A stretch of DNA of 64,000 nucleotides from an uncultured Pelagibacteraceae bacterium (lineage in GTDB: Bacteria; Pseudomonadota; Alphaproteobacteria; Pelagibacterales; Pelagibacteraceae), in assembly GCA_902569185.1 (NCBI GenBank), contig CACFTH010000001.1, positions 10,001-74,000 of the forward strand. Reading direction: 5' to 3'. The position numbers were made by a program, and so were the translations under genes. Within the stretch, counting starts at the first letter, position 1, and the number at the start of each line of letters is the position of its first letter. Below are positions 36,816-46,548 of the stretch, piece by piece. Below the pieces are notes generated by a model. That model was not told where the DNA came from. It was given only the letters and a program-made list of their open reading frames with translations, and made no database searches.

Positions 36816-37062
36816 TTTTTATTTCTAATGAGTGAATTTTTGTTTGGATCTCATCCCTAAGAATACTTATTATTTTTTTGTGAGAATCAATACGGTTTAA
36901 ATTTCTAAGAGTATCAGATTGTATAATTATTTTTAAATGTGTTTTACTCTTATTAAAGGATTTATGATGTTTGTGTAAATGAGTATTGTCAATTATTTCA
37001 ATATAACTATCCGGAATATCATTTTTAATTTTTTCCTCAACTATATCTATTAAACTTTTCAT
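36808..37062 (-). CDS. BolA family protein
   Basis: An 84-aa BolA-fold protein: IVEEKIKNDIPDSYIEIIDNTHLH, then the KTHLKIIIQSDTLRNLNRIDSHKKI core with the conserved helix-turn-helix-like end. The conserved C-terminal His (for shared Fe-S cluster with monothiol glutaredoxin) is present near residue 78. BolA proteins act with Grx in iron-sulphur handling. It is divergent from the J-domain gene; bolA next to the J-domain/cobS/cobT block is a recurring alphaproteobacterial arrangement. Confidence 0.9.
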   Translation of the reverse strand: MKSLIDIVEEKIKNDIPDSYIEIIDNTHLHKHHKSFNKSKTHLKIIIQSDTLRNLNRIDSHKKIISILRDEIQTKIHSLEIKIK

Positions 37063-37085
37063 TAAATAAACATTGTACTATATAA

Positions 37086-37610
37086 TTGAAATTTATTATG
37101 AAAAATATTTGTGATTGGAGTAAGTGTAATAAAATTGGCTTGTATAGAGCTCCAATAGAAAAAGATAATAGTAAAAAATTTAGATTGCTCTGTTTAGAGC
37201 ATATTAAAGAATTTAACAAAAGCTGGAATTATTTTGCTGATATGAATGATGTAGAGATTCAAAATTTTGTAAAGTCTGACCTTACATGGCACAAACCTAC
37301 AAAAAGTTTTGGATCATCTGAAAACTTTTTTAGAATATTATGGCTTAATGCTTTAGATGATAAAACAGGAATTTTTAAAAACTCTGATTTTAAGAAGTTC
37401 AATAATTCAAATTTGACAGAGAAAGATAAAGACGCTTTAAAAATTTTAGGCCTTAAAAGTGATACAAATTGGTCTGATATTCAAAAAAAATTTAAAACAC
37501 TTGTAAAGAAATACCATCCTGATAAAAACCGTGGAAGTAAAAAGTATGAAGATATTTTGAAAAAAATTACTCTAGCATATAGTCAACTTAAAGTGAGTAT
37601 GAAAAAATGA
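37086..37610 (+). CDS. J-domain (DnaJ-like) protein with N-terminal cysteine motif
   Basis: A 174-aa protein. The N-terminal half has [15 protein letters not shown] and [11 protein letters not shown], whose Cys/Cys/Cys/His could bind zinc. The C-terminal half is a J-domain with helix II-III loop HPDKNRG, the signature for stimulating DnaK. The frame is open from TTG at 37086, but the ATG at 37098 (MKNICDW) is equally or more likely. It overlaps cobS by four bases (ATGA). This gene, with bolA, cobS and cobT, forms a conserved block whose joint function is unclear. Confidence 0.85.
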   Translation: MKFIMKNICDWSKCNKIGLYRAPIEKDNSKKFRLLCLEHIKEFNKSWNYFADMNDVEIQNFVKSDLTWHKPTKSFGSSENFFRILWLNALDDKTGIFKNSDFKKFNNSNLTEKDKDALKILGLKSDTNWSDIQKKFKTLVKKYHPDKNRGSKKYEDILKKITLAYSQLKVSMKK

Positions 37611-38581
37611 ATTTAGAAAATAAAAAACCAGACATTAAAATCTCCGTAAGGCAAACTTTTGGAATAGACACTGATATGGAGATTGATAGTTTTTCAGAGA
37701 AAAATCCTTATGTTCCTGAGCTGGACGAGAATTATAAATTTGATCGGGATACTACTTTAGCAATACTTTCAGGATTTGCTTTCAACAAAAGAGTTTTGAT
37801 ACAAGGATATCATGGTACAGGGAAATCAACACACATTGAGCAGGTCGCCTCAAGACTAAATTGGCCATGTGTAAGAGTAAACTTAGACAGTCATATAAGT
37901 AGAATTGATCTTATAGGTAAAGATGCAATTGTAATAAAAGATGGAAAACAAATTACTGAATTTAAAGAAGGAGTTCTTCCTTGGTCGGTGCAAAATCCAG
38001 TTGCTCTAGTTTTTGATGAATATGACGCGGGAAGACCAGATGTTATGTTTGTTATTCAGAGAATTTTAGAAAGCGAGGGAAAACTAACTCTTTTAGACAA
38101 AAATAAAGTCATTAATCAGAATAAATTTTTTAGAATGTTTGCAACTACAAATACTATTGGGCTTGGTGACACATCAGGTCTCTACCATGGTACTCAACAA
38201 ATCAACCAGGGCCAAATGGACAGATGGAATATCGTAACAACATTAAATTATCTTAAAGCAGAAAAAGAATTAGAAATTATAATAGCTAAAAATAAAAGTT
38301 TAAATAATTCTAAAGGGAAAGAAAAGGTGCTTAAGATGATTAAAGTCGCTGATCTTACAAGAAATGGTTTCGTAAACGGTGATATTTCTACTGTGATGAG
38401 TCCTAGAACAGTTTTGCATTGGGCAGAAAATTCTGAAATTTTTAAAGATACTGGTTACGCTTTTAGAGTAACATTTTTAAACAAATGTGATGAATTAGAG
38501 CGAAAAATTGTTGCAGAATATTACCAAAGGTGTTTCGGTGAAGATCTTCCAGAATCTTCTGTTAACGTAAAAATAAGTTAA
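37607..38581 (+). CDS. cobS: CobS-type AAA+ ATPase
   Basis: A 324-aa AAA+ ATPase with Walker [10 protein letters not shown] (67-75), Walker [11 protein letters not shown] and arginine-finger region [12 protein letters not shown]. CobS is known as the motor subunit of aerobic cobalt chelatase with CobT and CobN. No other cobalamin gene is in this window. It therefore may act in a different chelatase or MoxR-like chaperone role. cobT begins two bases after its stop. Confidence 0.93.
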   Translation: MNLENKKPDIKISVRQTFGIDTDMEIDSFSEKNPYVPELDENYKFDRDTTLAILSGFAFNKRVLIQGYHGTGKSTHIEQVASRLNWPCVRVNLDSHISRIDLIGKDAIVIKDGKQITEFKEGVLPWSVQNPVALVFDEYDAGRPDVMFVIQRILESEGKLTLLDKNKVINQNKFFRMFATTNTIGLGDTSGLYHGTQQINQGQMDRWNIVTTLNYLKAEKELEIIIAKNKSLNNSKGKEKVLKMIKVADLTRNGFVNGDISTVMSPRTVLHWAENSEIFKDTGYAFRVTFLNKCDELERKIVAEYYQRCFGEDLPESSVNVKIS

Positions 38582-38582
38582 A

Positions 38583-40352
38583 ATGCAAAAAAAAGAGACT
38601 CATTTAGAGGTTTTTAAAAATGCGTTAACCTCAACAGTAAAATCAATTTCAGAAAAAAAAGATTGCGAAATTACATTCGGAAAGCCAACAACTAACGTAA
38701 ATAATAAAAAAGTAATAAATTTACCTGAAATTGATAAACTAGAAGATATTAAAGATTACTTTATTTTTAGAGCAATGGCAGACTCAGAGGCTTTAAGGTT
38801 AAAGTATAGTAATAGCGATATTTATAACAAATATAAACCTAGTGGTGAAATATCTCAAAAACTTTATAAAATTGCCGAAAAGATAAGATATGAAAAAATT
38901 GGTTGTGAAGTTTTTACAGGAATAAAAAAAAACTTATTTTTTCAATATAATGAAAGTAAAATCAAATTAAAATCAAATAAAAATAAAATTGAAGAGTCTT
39001 TCGATAGTTATCTTAAGAGCTTTTTTTTTGATATCAAACAACCAAAAAAAACAAAGGTTAATTTTGCAAAAAAGTTTAAACAGAATTTAGCTTTTTTAAA
39101 AGAAAACCTTAACAATCAAAATAAATTTAATCAAAAAATTTCAGAAATAATATCGGAATTAAATATAGAAGATAAAGAATTTTCAGAAGATCATGAGGAG
39201 AGTGATAAGAAGCTAAAAAGTCCTGAAAGCCAAGAGTCAAAAGACCAAAAAGATGGGCAAATAGCAGATCAGGAGAATGATCAAGAGCTCTCTATTGACA
39301 CAAGACCGCCTGATACAAAAGATTTATCAAGTGAGGATGATAAAAGTATTGAGGAAGTTCAAGAAGCTGGAGAAAAAACAAATATTAAACCAAACAGAAT
39401 ATTTTTTGAAAAAGAAAAAAAATATAAAATATATACCGATCAGTTTGACGAAGTTATAAAGGCCGAAAATCTTGAAACAAAAGTAGAACTTGAAAGACTT
39501 AGAGCAACATTAGATCAGCAGCTATTGCAGTTAAAAAGTTTTGTCTCTAAATTAGCTAACAAATTGCAAAGAAGGCTCTTGGCAAAACAGAATAGATCGT
39601 GGGATTTTGATTTAGAAGAGGGGTTACTAGACTCATCAAAATTAACTAGATTAATAATTGACCCACTTAACTCTTTGTCCTTTAAAAAAGAAAAGGAAAC
39701 TGAATTTAAAGATACTTTAGTAACTATTCTGATAGATAACTCGGGTTCTATGAGAGGGAAACCAATTTCAGTTGCAGCTGTTTGTGCAGATATCTTAGCA
39801 AGAACTTTGGAAAGGTGCTCAGTTAAAGTCGAAGTTCTAGGTTTTACAACAAAACACTGGAAAGGTGGTTCAAGTAGAGAAAAATGGGTCACCAATGAAA
39901 AACCAAAGTTTCCAGGAAGACTGAATGATTTAAGACATATAATTTATAAGTCTGCAGATATGCCATGGAGACAATCAAAAAATAACATAGGTTTAATGTT
40001 GAAAGAGGGTTTATTGAAAGAAAATATTGATGGAGAGGCTTTAAGATGGACCTTTAATAAAATGAAAAAAAGAAAAGAAGAAAGAAAAATATTAATGGTT
40101 ATATCTGATGGAGCACCTGTTGATGACTCTACATTATCGACAAATGCGAATGATTATCTTGAAATAGATTTAAAAAACACCGTTAATTCAATAGAGAAAT
40201 TTTCATCAATTGAACTGCTAGCTATTGGTATAGGTCATGATGTAACTCGTTATTATAAAAGAGCTGTAAAGATAACAGATGTACATGATTTAGGTGATGC
40301 TATGATAAATCAACTAACTGATCTATTCTCTAATAAAAAAAATATTCACTAG
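38583..40352 (+). CDS. cobT: CobT-like VWA-domain protein
   Basis: Partner of CobS. The 589-aa protein has an N-terminal CobT domain (about 1-200), a long acidic stretch rich in Asp/Glu/Lys (about 200-270), and a C-terminal VWA domain whose MIDAS is DNSGSM (385-390), preceded by a helical region with [21 protein letters not shown]. The AAA+ plus VWA pairing resembles MoxR/VWA and Mg-chelatase ChlI/ChlD systems that insert metals or remodel proteins. The substrate in this organism is not shown by the sequence. Confidence 0.92.
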   Translation: MQKKETHLEVFKNALTSTVKSISEKKDCEITFGKPTTNVNNKKVINLPEIDKLEDIKDYFIFRAMADSEALRLKYSNSDIYNKYKPSGEISQKLYKIAEKIRYEKIGCEVFTGIKKNLFFQYNESKIKLKSNKNKIEESFDSYLKSFFFDIKQPKKTKVNFAKKFKQNLAFLKENLNNQNKFNQKISEIISELNIEDKEFSEDHEESDKKLKSPESQESKDQKDGQIADQENDQELSIDTRPPDTKDLSSEDDKSIEEVQEAGEKTNIKPNRIFFEKEKKYKIYTDQFDEVIKAENLETKVELERLRATLDQQLLQLKSFVSKLANKLQRRLLAKQNRSWDFDLEEGLLDSSKLTRLIIDPLNSLSFKKEKETEFKDTLVTILIDNSGSMRGKPISVAAVCADILARTLERCSVKVEVLGFTTKHWKGGSSREKWVTNEKPKFPGRLNDLRHIIYKSADMPWRQSKNNIGLMLKEGLLKENIDGEALRWTFNKMKKRKEERKILMVISDGAPVDDSTLSTNANDYLEIDLKNTVNSIEKFSSIELLAIGIGHDVTRYYKRAVKITDVHDLGDAMINQLTDLFSNKKNIH

Positions 40353-40357
40353 AATAA

Positions 40358-40930
40358 TCATACTGATATTTTTTTGTCATCTGGAATAGTTTTTTTAAGA
40401 AGAACTCTAAATGGTATTAACATCAATAAAGATATTATAATTTTTACAATAAAATCTCCAATGGCTAAGCTTATCCAAGGTATTTCCGTATTGTAAAAAG
40501 AAATTGAAAAAAACAGAAATGTATCTACTAGCGATCCAAGTGATGATGATACAATTGGAGCAACAAACCAAATTTTTTTTCTTAGTAAATCAAAAATACT
40601 TACATCTAACAATTGAGCAACTAAAAAAGCAGTCCCAGACCCTATTGCGATTCTAATTGATATTAGATCATCAAAATTAGTTGAAAAAAATATTGTTAAA
40701 GTTATACCTGTAAAAAAACCTAAATAAACTATTTTTCTAGCTGTAAATTTTCCATATTTTCTGTTAGCTAAATCAGTAATTAAAAAAGTAATTGGATAAG
40801 TAAATGCTGCATAGGTAAGTAAATTTTCCATTCCAAAGTAATACACAGGAAATTGAACTAGAAAATTTGATACTGCAACAATAGCAGCCATAAGTATAGC
40901 TAAAGTAAAAAATAAATTTGTTAATTTCAT
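40358..40930 (-). CDS. yhhQ: Queuosine precursor transporter (VUT/YhhQ family)
   Basis: A 190-aa inner-membrane protein with about six helices. It carries the family signature TYPITFLITDLANRKYGKFTARKIVYLGF and GTAFLVAQLLDVSIFDLLRK plus SSLGSLVDTFLFFSISFY. YhhQ-type proteins import queuine or its precursors (preQ0/preQ1) for tRNA modification. It lies eight bases after rpmB on the same strand, placing tRNA-modification supply beside a ribosomal-protein gene. Confidence 0.88.
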   Translation of the reverse strand: MKLTNLFFTLAILMAAIVAVSNFLVQFPVYYFGMENLLTYAAFTYPITFLITDLANRKYGKFTARKIVYLGFFTGITLTIFFSTNFDDLISIRIAIGSGTAFLVAQLLDVSIFDLLRKKIWFVAPIVSSSLGSLVDTFLFFSISFYNTEIPWISLAIGDFIVKIIISLLMLIPFRVLLKKTIPDDKKISV

Positions 40931-40938
40931 AATTAAGC

Positions 40939-41214
40939 TTATTTTAATACAATTTTGTTTCTGTATTTCTTAGCTCTTTTTGAAAGTTTAAAAGCCTTTG
41001 CTGATGATAAAAATTTATCAATACCACCTTTAAAATCCACAGTTCTAAGTGCTGCATTTGATACTTTTAATGTAATATTTTTTTTCAAAATATCACTTTT
41101 AAATTTTATCTTTTTTATACTGGGGTTGAACTTTCTTTTTGTTTTGTTGTTGGCATGGCTGACGTTATGCCCTTTGAGTGGTCTTTTGCCTGTGAGTTCA
41201 CATTTGTTACTCAT
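40939..41214 (-). CDS. rpmB: 50S ribosomal protein L28
   Basis: A 91-aa protein with the L28 pattern MSNKCELTGKRPLKGHNVSH, ANNKTKRKFNPSIK and ALRTVDFKGGIDKFL. It is basic and belongs to the large subunit. A good promoter lies upstream (separate entry), and yhhQ follows after eight bases, so the two are likely co-transcribed. Confidence 0.97.
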   Translation of the reverse strand: MSNKCELTGKRPLKGHNVSHANNKTKRKFNPSIKKIKFKSDILKKNITLKVSNAALRTVDFKGGIDKFLSSAKAFKLSKRAKKYRNKIVLK

Positions 41215-41229
41215 AATTTATCCCCTAGC

Positions 41230-41258
41230 TATATAATTCGACACTAGTGTTTTATCAA
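41230..41258 (-). promoter_or_regulatory. Sigma-70-type promoter of rpmB
   Basis: TTGATA (41253-41258) and TATATA (41230-41235) on the minus strand with a 17-base spacer, followed by rpmB 16 bases downstream. The spacer contains the palindrome ACACTAGTGT. It overlaps the divergent TauE control region. Confidence 0.6.
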
Positions 41259-41273
41259 GCAAATATATGTCTA

Positions 41274-41302
41274 TTGACAATGTTTGTGTCAGAGAATAAT
41301 AA
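41274..41302 (+). promoter_or_regulatory. Sigma-70-type promoter of the TauE/SafE gene
   Basis: TTGACA (41274-41279) and TAATAA (41297-41302), spacer 17 bases. The ATG at 41308 is five bases after the -10, so transcription would start at or next to the start codon. See the finding on leaderless translation. TGACA and TGTCA also form an inverted repeat here. Confidence 0.6.
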
Positions 41303-41307
41303 ACTTT

Positions 41308-42405
41308 ATGGATTTTTTCCTACCTGTAGCACAAGTTCAAGTAACTATTTGGGTTATTTTATTACTAAGCTTTATTGTTGGCATTATTTCTGGACTTTTT
41401 GGAATCGGGGGTGGTTTTCTCATGACTCCAGTTTTGATCTTTCTAGGAATTCCTCCAACTTATGCTGTGGCTAATGAAGCTAATAACATTTTAGGCACCT
41501 CAGTGTCAGGTGCACTTCATCATTGGTTTAGAAAAACTTTAGATTATAAAATGGGAATAACAATTGTTGCCGGTGGTGTTATCGGTACTGGAGTTGGCAT
41601 GTTAATTTTTTCTTATTTAAAAGAAAAAGGAGTAATTAATGTAAGTATAACTTTAGCTTATATTTATATGTTAGTAATCATTGGAACTTTAATGTTTGCA
41701 AAAGGTTATAAAGAATTAACAGATTTAAGAAAAAAAATTGTCATAAAAAGAAAAGCTCATGACCATTACTGGATACATGGTCTTCCGTTTAGAATGAAAT
41801 TTCATAAATCCAGACTATACGAAAGCGCAATAGTGCCGATCATGTTAGGATTTATTGTTGGAATATTTGCTTCAATCATGGGTGTTGGTGGCGCTTTTTT
41901 AATGGTTCCTGCAATGATTTATATTATTGGTATGCCGACAAAATTAGTTCCAGGGACATCTTTGTTCGTAACAATTTTTATTACAGGGTTAGTGGTTATT
42001 GTTCACGCTCTTAAATTTCAAACTATAGATTTTATTTTAGTTTTTATTTTGCTAATTGGTTCAATTATTGGACTTCATATTGGATTGAAAATCTCACAAA
42101 AGTTAAATGCATCAGAGTATAAAACTTTGTTAGCAATATTACTTCTTGCTGTTGGTTTAATAATGGGTATAGAAACATTTGTTCTTGAAAAAGGATCAAG
42201 TTTATTTGCTCCTATTAAATCTGGTCAGATAGATAATAAGCTTGCGGAAGTAATTTTGTCTCTTTCTACAAATAATCCCATTACTTATGGATTTTTATCA
42301 ATCATAATTGTTGTTCTTGTAGGAGTATCATTTTCATATGCAAGGGAACTTATGAATTACATTAAGTTTGATATCGATAAAAAAAAATATAATTTTTTCA
42401 AATAA
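41308..42405 (+). CDS. Sulfite exporter TauE/SafE family permease
   Basis: A membrane permease of about 365 aa with eight or nine hydrophobic segments in two similar halves, each with a glycine-rich loop (FGIGGGFLMTPVLIFLGIPP and MGVGGAFLMVPAMIYIIGMP), the family hallmark. Known members move sulfite, sulfonates or related anions across the inner membrane. The long C-terminal half is typical. The frame is open to a TTG at 41284, but the promoter lies across that point so I choose ATG 41308. The ion carried here is not known. Confidence 0.9.
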   Translation: MDFFLPVAQVQVTIWVILLLSFIVGIISGLFGIGGGFLMTPVLIFLGIPPTYAVANEANNILGTSVSGALHHWFRKTLDYKMGITIVAGGVIGTGVGMLIFSYLKEKGVINVSITLAYIYMLVIIGTLMFAKGYKELTDLRKKIVIKRKAHDHYWIHGLPFRMKFHKSRLYESAIVPIMLGFIVGIFASIMGVGGAFLMVPAMIYIIGMPTKLVPGTSLFVTIFITGLVVIVHALKFQTIDFILVFILLIGSIIGLHIGLKISQKLNASEYKTLLAILLLAVGLIMGIETFVLEKGSSLFAPIKSGQIDNKLAEVILSLSTNNPITYGFLSIIIVVLVGVSFSYARELMNYIKFDIDKKKYNFFK

Positions 42406-43455
42406 TTAATGTGATGAAGATCCTACTGCCTCATTAATATTTTTAAAACCTTTATTATTTAGAATTTTAATTAAATCTTTTTTAATATTTTTTACAATAT
42501 TTGGACCTTTATAGATAAGACCAGTATAAAGTTGCACAGCTGATGCACCAGCCGCAATTTTTTCAAAAGCTGACTCACCTGAGTCAATACCACCAACACC
42601 TATGATTGGTATTTTTCCATTTAAATTTCTGTAGAATTTTTTTACAAATTCAGTTGATAAATTCCTAATAGGTTTTCCAGACAATCCTCCATTTTCTTTA
42701 CTATTTGAGTCAATTAGATTTTCCCTATTTTTATTGCTAGTATTTGTTAAAATCACACCATCGATTTTGTACTCTAAAATAAGTTTCACAATAACTGGTA
42801 TCTGTGAACTATCTAGGTCAGGTGAAACTTTTAATAAAAAAGATTTATTAAAATTACTTTTTTCTCTTACTTCATTAATCTTTGTTAGTAATTTTTTTAA
42901 CGCATCTTCATCATGAAAGTCTCTTAGACCAGAGGTATTTGGTGAAGAAATGTTAATTGTTATATAATCTCCAATTGGAAAAAAAATTTCTGCACATCTT
43001 AAAAAATCATCAGTCATATTTACTGTATTTTTATTTGGACCTATATTTATACCCAATAAACTTGATGGAATATTATTTTCAATTCTTTTTTTAACAATTT
43101 CAGATCCATCATTATTAAATCCAAGTCTATTTATTAATGCCTGATCTTTTTCTAGTCTAAAAATCCGAGGTTTTTCATTTCCAAACTGCTTTTTTGGAGT
43201 AACGGTTCCAACCTCAACAAATCCAAAACCAATTTTAAATATTTCATTATAAACTTCTGCGCTTTTATCAAAACCTGCTGCTAGACCAATTGGATTATTT
43301 ATCTCTTTGCCAAGAAGTTTGGTTCTTAAAATTTCTTCACCAGTTACTGAAAATAAATTGCTTGGAAGGAAGTTATATTTAAGTGATTTTATCGCTAAAT
43401 CATGAGCTTTTTCAGGATCTAAGTTAAATATAAAAGGTCTTATAAAAGAAAACAT
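42406..43455 (-). CDS. pyrD: Dihydroorotate dehydrogenase (quinone), class 2
   Basis: Oxidises dihydroorotate to orotate for pyrimidines, passing electrons to ubiquinone at the inner membrane. The 349-aa protein has the N-terminal helices that bind the membrane (MFSFIRPFIFNLDPEKAHDLA), GLAAGFDKSAE, the catalytic serine in NISSPNTSGLRDFHD, and GVGGIDSGESAFEKI. The serine base marks class 2. It ends next to the TauE gene and follows lysK by five bases. Confidence 0.97.
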   Translation of the reverse strand: MFSFIRPFIFNLDPEKAHDLAIKSLKYNFLPSNLFSVTGEEILRTKLLGKEINNPIGLAAGFDKSAEVYNEIFKIGFGFVEVGTVTPKKQFGNEKPRIFRLEKDQALINRLGFNNDGSEIVKKRIENNIPSSLLGINIGPNKNTVNMTDDFLRCAEIFFPIGDYITINISSPNTSGLRDFHDEDALKKLLTKINEVREKSNFNKSFLLKVSPDLDSSQIPVIVKLILEYKIDGVILTNTSNKNRENLIDSNSKENGGLSGKPIRNLSTEFVKKFYRNLNGKIPIIGVGGIDSGESAFEKIAAGASAVQLYTGLIYKGPNIVKNIKKDLIKILNNKGFKNINEAVGSSSH

Positions 43456-43460
43456 TAAAA

Positions 43461-45026
43461 CTATATTTTCAACTTTTTTTCCATTAAATCAATTGTCTCT
43501 TTGACGCCAAAAAAGCTAATAAAAAAACCCATTCTTGGACCATTTTCTTCACCAAAACACACTTCGTAAATTAATTTAAACCAATCTCTTAAATTTTTTT
43601 CGTATCCATTTTCTTTACCTACAGTGTAAATTTTAGTTTGTATTTCTTCTGCTGGAGTATTTTGAGAAATTTGTTTTAAAACAGTAATTAAATTTTTTAA
43701 AGCAACTTTTTCTTTGGAATTTGGTTGTTTATATTTTTTTTTTGGTTCAACCTCATCAACAAAATAATTGATTGCATAATTAGTGAGTTCATCTAAAATT
43801 TTGTTTTTTTTAGGATCAAGCTCATTGTGAAACTTTTTTATAAATTTCCATAAAATATCCTTATTTCTTGCATTGCTTGATCCGACAATATTTAACAACA
43901 TTGAAAAAGGCATAATTACTTTCTCTTTTGGGGGTAAACCTTTATGAATATGCCAAACTGGATTAGAAAGTTTATCTTTTATTTCTTGATTTGAAAATTT
44001 TTCGATTAATGAAAGATATTCGTCAACAGCTTTAGGAACAACATCGGGATAAAGTTTTTTTGCTCTTTTTGGATTTTGATACATATAAAGTGATAAACTT
44101 TCTGGAGAAGCATATCTTAACCATTGGTCTATAGTTATTCCATTACCTTTTGATTTAGATATTTTTTCTCCTTTTTCATCTAAAAATAATTCATAAGCAA
44201 ATCCATTTGGAGGTTGTTTACCCATAGCTTTACAAATTTTACTTGAAAGGATTGCGCTTTCAATTAAATCTTTACCATACATTTCAAAATCAACATCGAA
44301 AGTAAACCATCTCATTGCCCAATCTACCTTCCATTGTAATTTACATTTACCATCTAATATTTCTGTTTTTATTTTTTTTCCATTGTTGTCAAAAACTAAA
44401 GAATTGTTTTTTTTGTTAATTTCAATTACAGGAATTTCTAAAACTTTTCCTGTTTCAGGGCATATCGGAAGAAATGGACAATATGTTTTTTTCCTTTCAC
44501 TCCTTAAAGTTGGTAAAATTATATTCATTATATCATCAAATTTATCTAAAACTCTTATCAATGAGTTATTAAAATTACCATTTTTGTAATTTTTGGTTGA
44601 GCTTTTGAAAGTAAAATCAAAATTAAATCTTTTTAAAAATTCTATTAACATCTCATTATTATGTTCACCAAAACTTTTAAATTTTTTAAAAGGGTCAGGA
44701 ATATCAGTAAGTGGTTTACCAATATTTTCTCTTAATATTTTATCATTAGGTATGTTTTCAGGTATTTTTCTGAGACCATCCATATCGTCAGAAAAAGTTA
44801 TTAATTCTGTTTCGATCTTTTTTATATGGTTAAGTGCATTTATCATCATTGATGTTCTTGAAACTTCACCAAATGTACCAATATGCGGAAGACCGCTTGG
44901 ACCATATCCTGTTTGAAATATAATTTTATTTTTCTTTTTAATAATAGGGTCCCTATCCTTTAATAATTTACGGATTTCAACAAATGGCCATGAAGAAGTT
45001 GATTTAATTAGTTCAGACTCTAGCAT
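43461..45026 (-). CDS. lysK: Lysyl-tRNA synthetase, class I
   Basis: Charges tRNA-Lys. The 521-aa protein is a class I enzyme, unlike the class II LysS of most bacteria: it has the HIGH-type GYGPSGLPHIGTFGEV (HIG at 48-50) and KMSKS-type GEKISKSKGNGITIDQW. Class I LysRS occurs in archaea and in alphaproteobacteria, supporting the assignment of the organism. It lies directly upstream of pyrD in the same direction and diverges from trkH. Confidence 0.95.
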   Translation of the reverse strand: MLESELIKSTSSWPFVEIRKLLKDRDPIIKKKNKIIFQTGYGPSGLPHIGTFGEVSRTSMMINALNHIKKIETELITFSDDMDGLRKIPENIPNDKILRENIGKPLTDIPDPFKKFKSFGEHNNEMLIEFLKRFNFDFTFKSSTKNYKNGNFNNSLIRVLDKFDDIMNIILPTLRSERKKTYCPFLPICPETGKVLEIPVIEINKKNNSLVFDNNGKKIKTEILDGKCKLQWKVDWAMRWFTFDVDFEMYGKDLIESAILSSKICKAMGKQPPNGFAYELFLDEKGEKISKSKGNGITIDQWLRYASPESLSLYMYQNPKRAKKLYPDVVPKAVDEYLSLIEKFSNQEIKDKLSNPVWHIHKGLPPKEKVIMPFSMLLNIVGSSNARNKDILWKFIKKFHNELDPKKNKILDELTNYAINYFVDEVEPKKKYKQPNSKEKVALKNLITVLKQISQNTPAEEIQTKIYTVGKENGYEKNLRDWFKLIYEVCFGEENGPRMGFFISFFGVKETIDLMEKKLKI

Positions 45027-45082
45027 TACCTAGGTTTATAATAAGTTGAATTTTATTTCTATTTAAATATTGTCCAGTTTTT

Positions 45083-46528
45083 ATGGCTACTAATAAAACA
45101 GTTTTTTTTATTATTGGTATTCTACTGATCATACTAGGCGTATTTATGCTTGCGCCATATGCAACTCAGTTAATATATGACGAAAAAAGTAGCAGTTTTT
45201 TTTCATCTTCTATCATCACAATAATAATAGGTGTTCTGATTGTTTTAACTAGTTTGACCAAAGAAAAACAATTAAATCTCAGACAAGCATTCTTATTTTC
45301 TTCTTTAGCATGGATTAGCATCGCTTTTTTTGGAAGTATACCTTTTGTATTATCAAATTTAGAACTCTCTTTTAGTGAAGCATTTTTTGAGAGTATGTCT
45401 GGTATAACAACCACGGGCTCAACTGTAATATTGGATTTGGACTCTTCCCCTAAAAGTATTTTACTTTGGAGAGCCATAATGCAGTGGCTAGGAGGCATAG
45501 GTATTATTGTTATGGCTACAACTGTGCTTCCATTATTGAAGGTTGGTGGAATGCAACTTTTTCAATTAGACACATCTGGTACTGAAAAAATTTTACCTAA
45601 AACAGTTGAAATATCAGTTTTAATTATATCCATTTACACTTCCCTCACTATTGTTTGTGCTTTTATATACTGGCTGCAAGGCATGAGTGCTTTTGATAGT
45701 ATTGCTCATTCCTTCACTACTCTTGCTACTGGTGGTTTTTCTACTCATAATGAGTCGATTGGATTTTTTAATAATCCAGGAATTGAGATTACTGCAACAA
45801 TATTTATTATACTTGGTAGCATACCGTTTATTGCTTATTTAAAATTTATTAAAGGTAATAAAAAGATTTTGCTTAAAGATGTTCAAATAAGAGGTTTCTT
45901 ATACCTTTTATCTACGTCGATTTTTATTATGTTTTTATATTTATTTTTTAATAATTCAGAATTATCTTTTTTAGATAATTTAAGAATTTCCTCTTTTAAT
46001 GTTCTGTCAATTTTATCTGGAACAGGATATGTAACAGATGATTTTGGATTGTGGGGTAAGTTCCCTCTAATTTTCTTTCTTTTTTTAATGTTTGTTGGTG
46101 GTTGTGCTGGATCCACTACGTGTGGAATTAAAATATTCAGATTACAAATATTATTTTTGTTTTTAAAAACACAAATTAAAAAATTGATATATCCAAATAG
46201 TATTTATTTAGTAAATTACAACAACCAAAAAATTGCAGATGGTTTTCTCAATTCTGTAATTTTATTTATTTTTTCCTATTTACTCATATTTTTTTTGGTA
46301 GCTATAATGCTTTCAATAACTGGATTAGATTTCCTATCAGCTGTATCAGGTGCTGCTACAGCTATATCAAACGTAGGACCTGGATTAGGAGAAATGATTG
46401 GACCAAATGGTAACTTTAGTGAAGTTTCAGAAATATCTAAATGGATACTATCTTTTGCTATGCTGCTGGGTAGACTAGAAATTTTTGCTGTCTTAGTGTT
46501 ATTTTTACCATCTTTCTGGAGAGCATAA
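45083..46528 (+). CDS. trkH: Potassium uptake protein TrkH
   Basis: Channel-like potassium transporter of the Trk system. The 481-aa protein has about ten membrane helices and the selectivity-filter P-loops: SGITTTGSTVI, ATGGFSTHNES, LSGTGYVTDD and SNVGPGLGEM. The paired helices and filter glycines are intact. The regulatory NAD-binding TrkA is not in the window, so the partner lies elsewhere. It diverges from lysK. Confidence 0.95.
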   Translation: MATNKTVFFIIGILLIILGVFMLAPYATQLIYDEKSSSFFSSSIITIIIGVLIVLTSLTKEKQLNLRQAFLFSSLAWISIAFFGSIPFVLSNLELSFSEAFFESMSGITTTGSTVILDLDSSPKSILLWRAIMQWLGGIGIIVMATTVLPLLKVGGMQLFQLDTSGTEKILPKTVEISVLIISIYTSLTIVCAFIYWLQGMSAFDSIAHSFTTLATGGFSTHNESIGFFNNPGIEITATIFIILGSIPFIAYLKFIKGNKKILLKDVQIRGFLYLLSTSIFIMFLYLFFNNSELSFLDNLRISSFNVLSILSGTGYVTDDFGLWGKFPLIFFLFLMFVGGCAGSTTCGIKIFRLQILFLFLKTQIKKLIYPNSIYLVNYNNQKIADGFLNSVILFIFSYLLIFFLVAIMLSITGLDFLSAVSGAATAISNVGPGLGEMIGPNGNFSEVSEISKWILSFAMLLGRLEIFAVLVLFLPSFWRA

Positions 46529-46548
46529 TTTAATCTATAATCATCACT

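Noticed and set aside
37607-40352. Evidence for cobalamin synthesis from cobS and cobT
   Set aside because: These two genes alone, without cobN or other pathway genes here, do not show B12 production.
45166-46116. Long antisense frames such as those opposite trkH, prfA and cobT
   Set aside because: They are shadows of strongly supported genes, contain no domain signature and follow codon-position mirror patterns.
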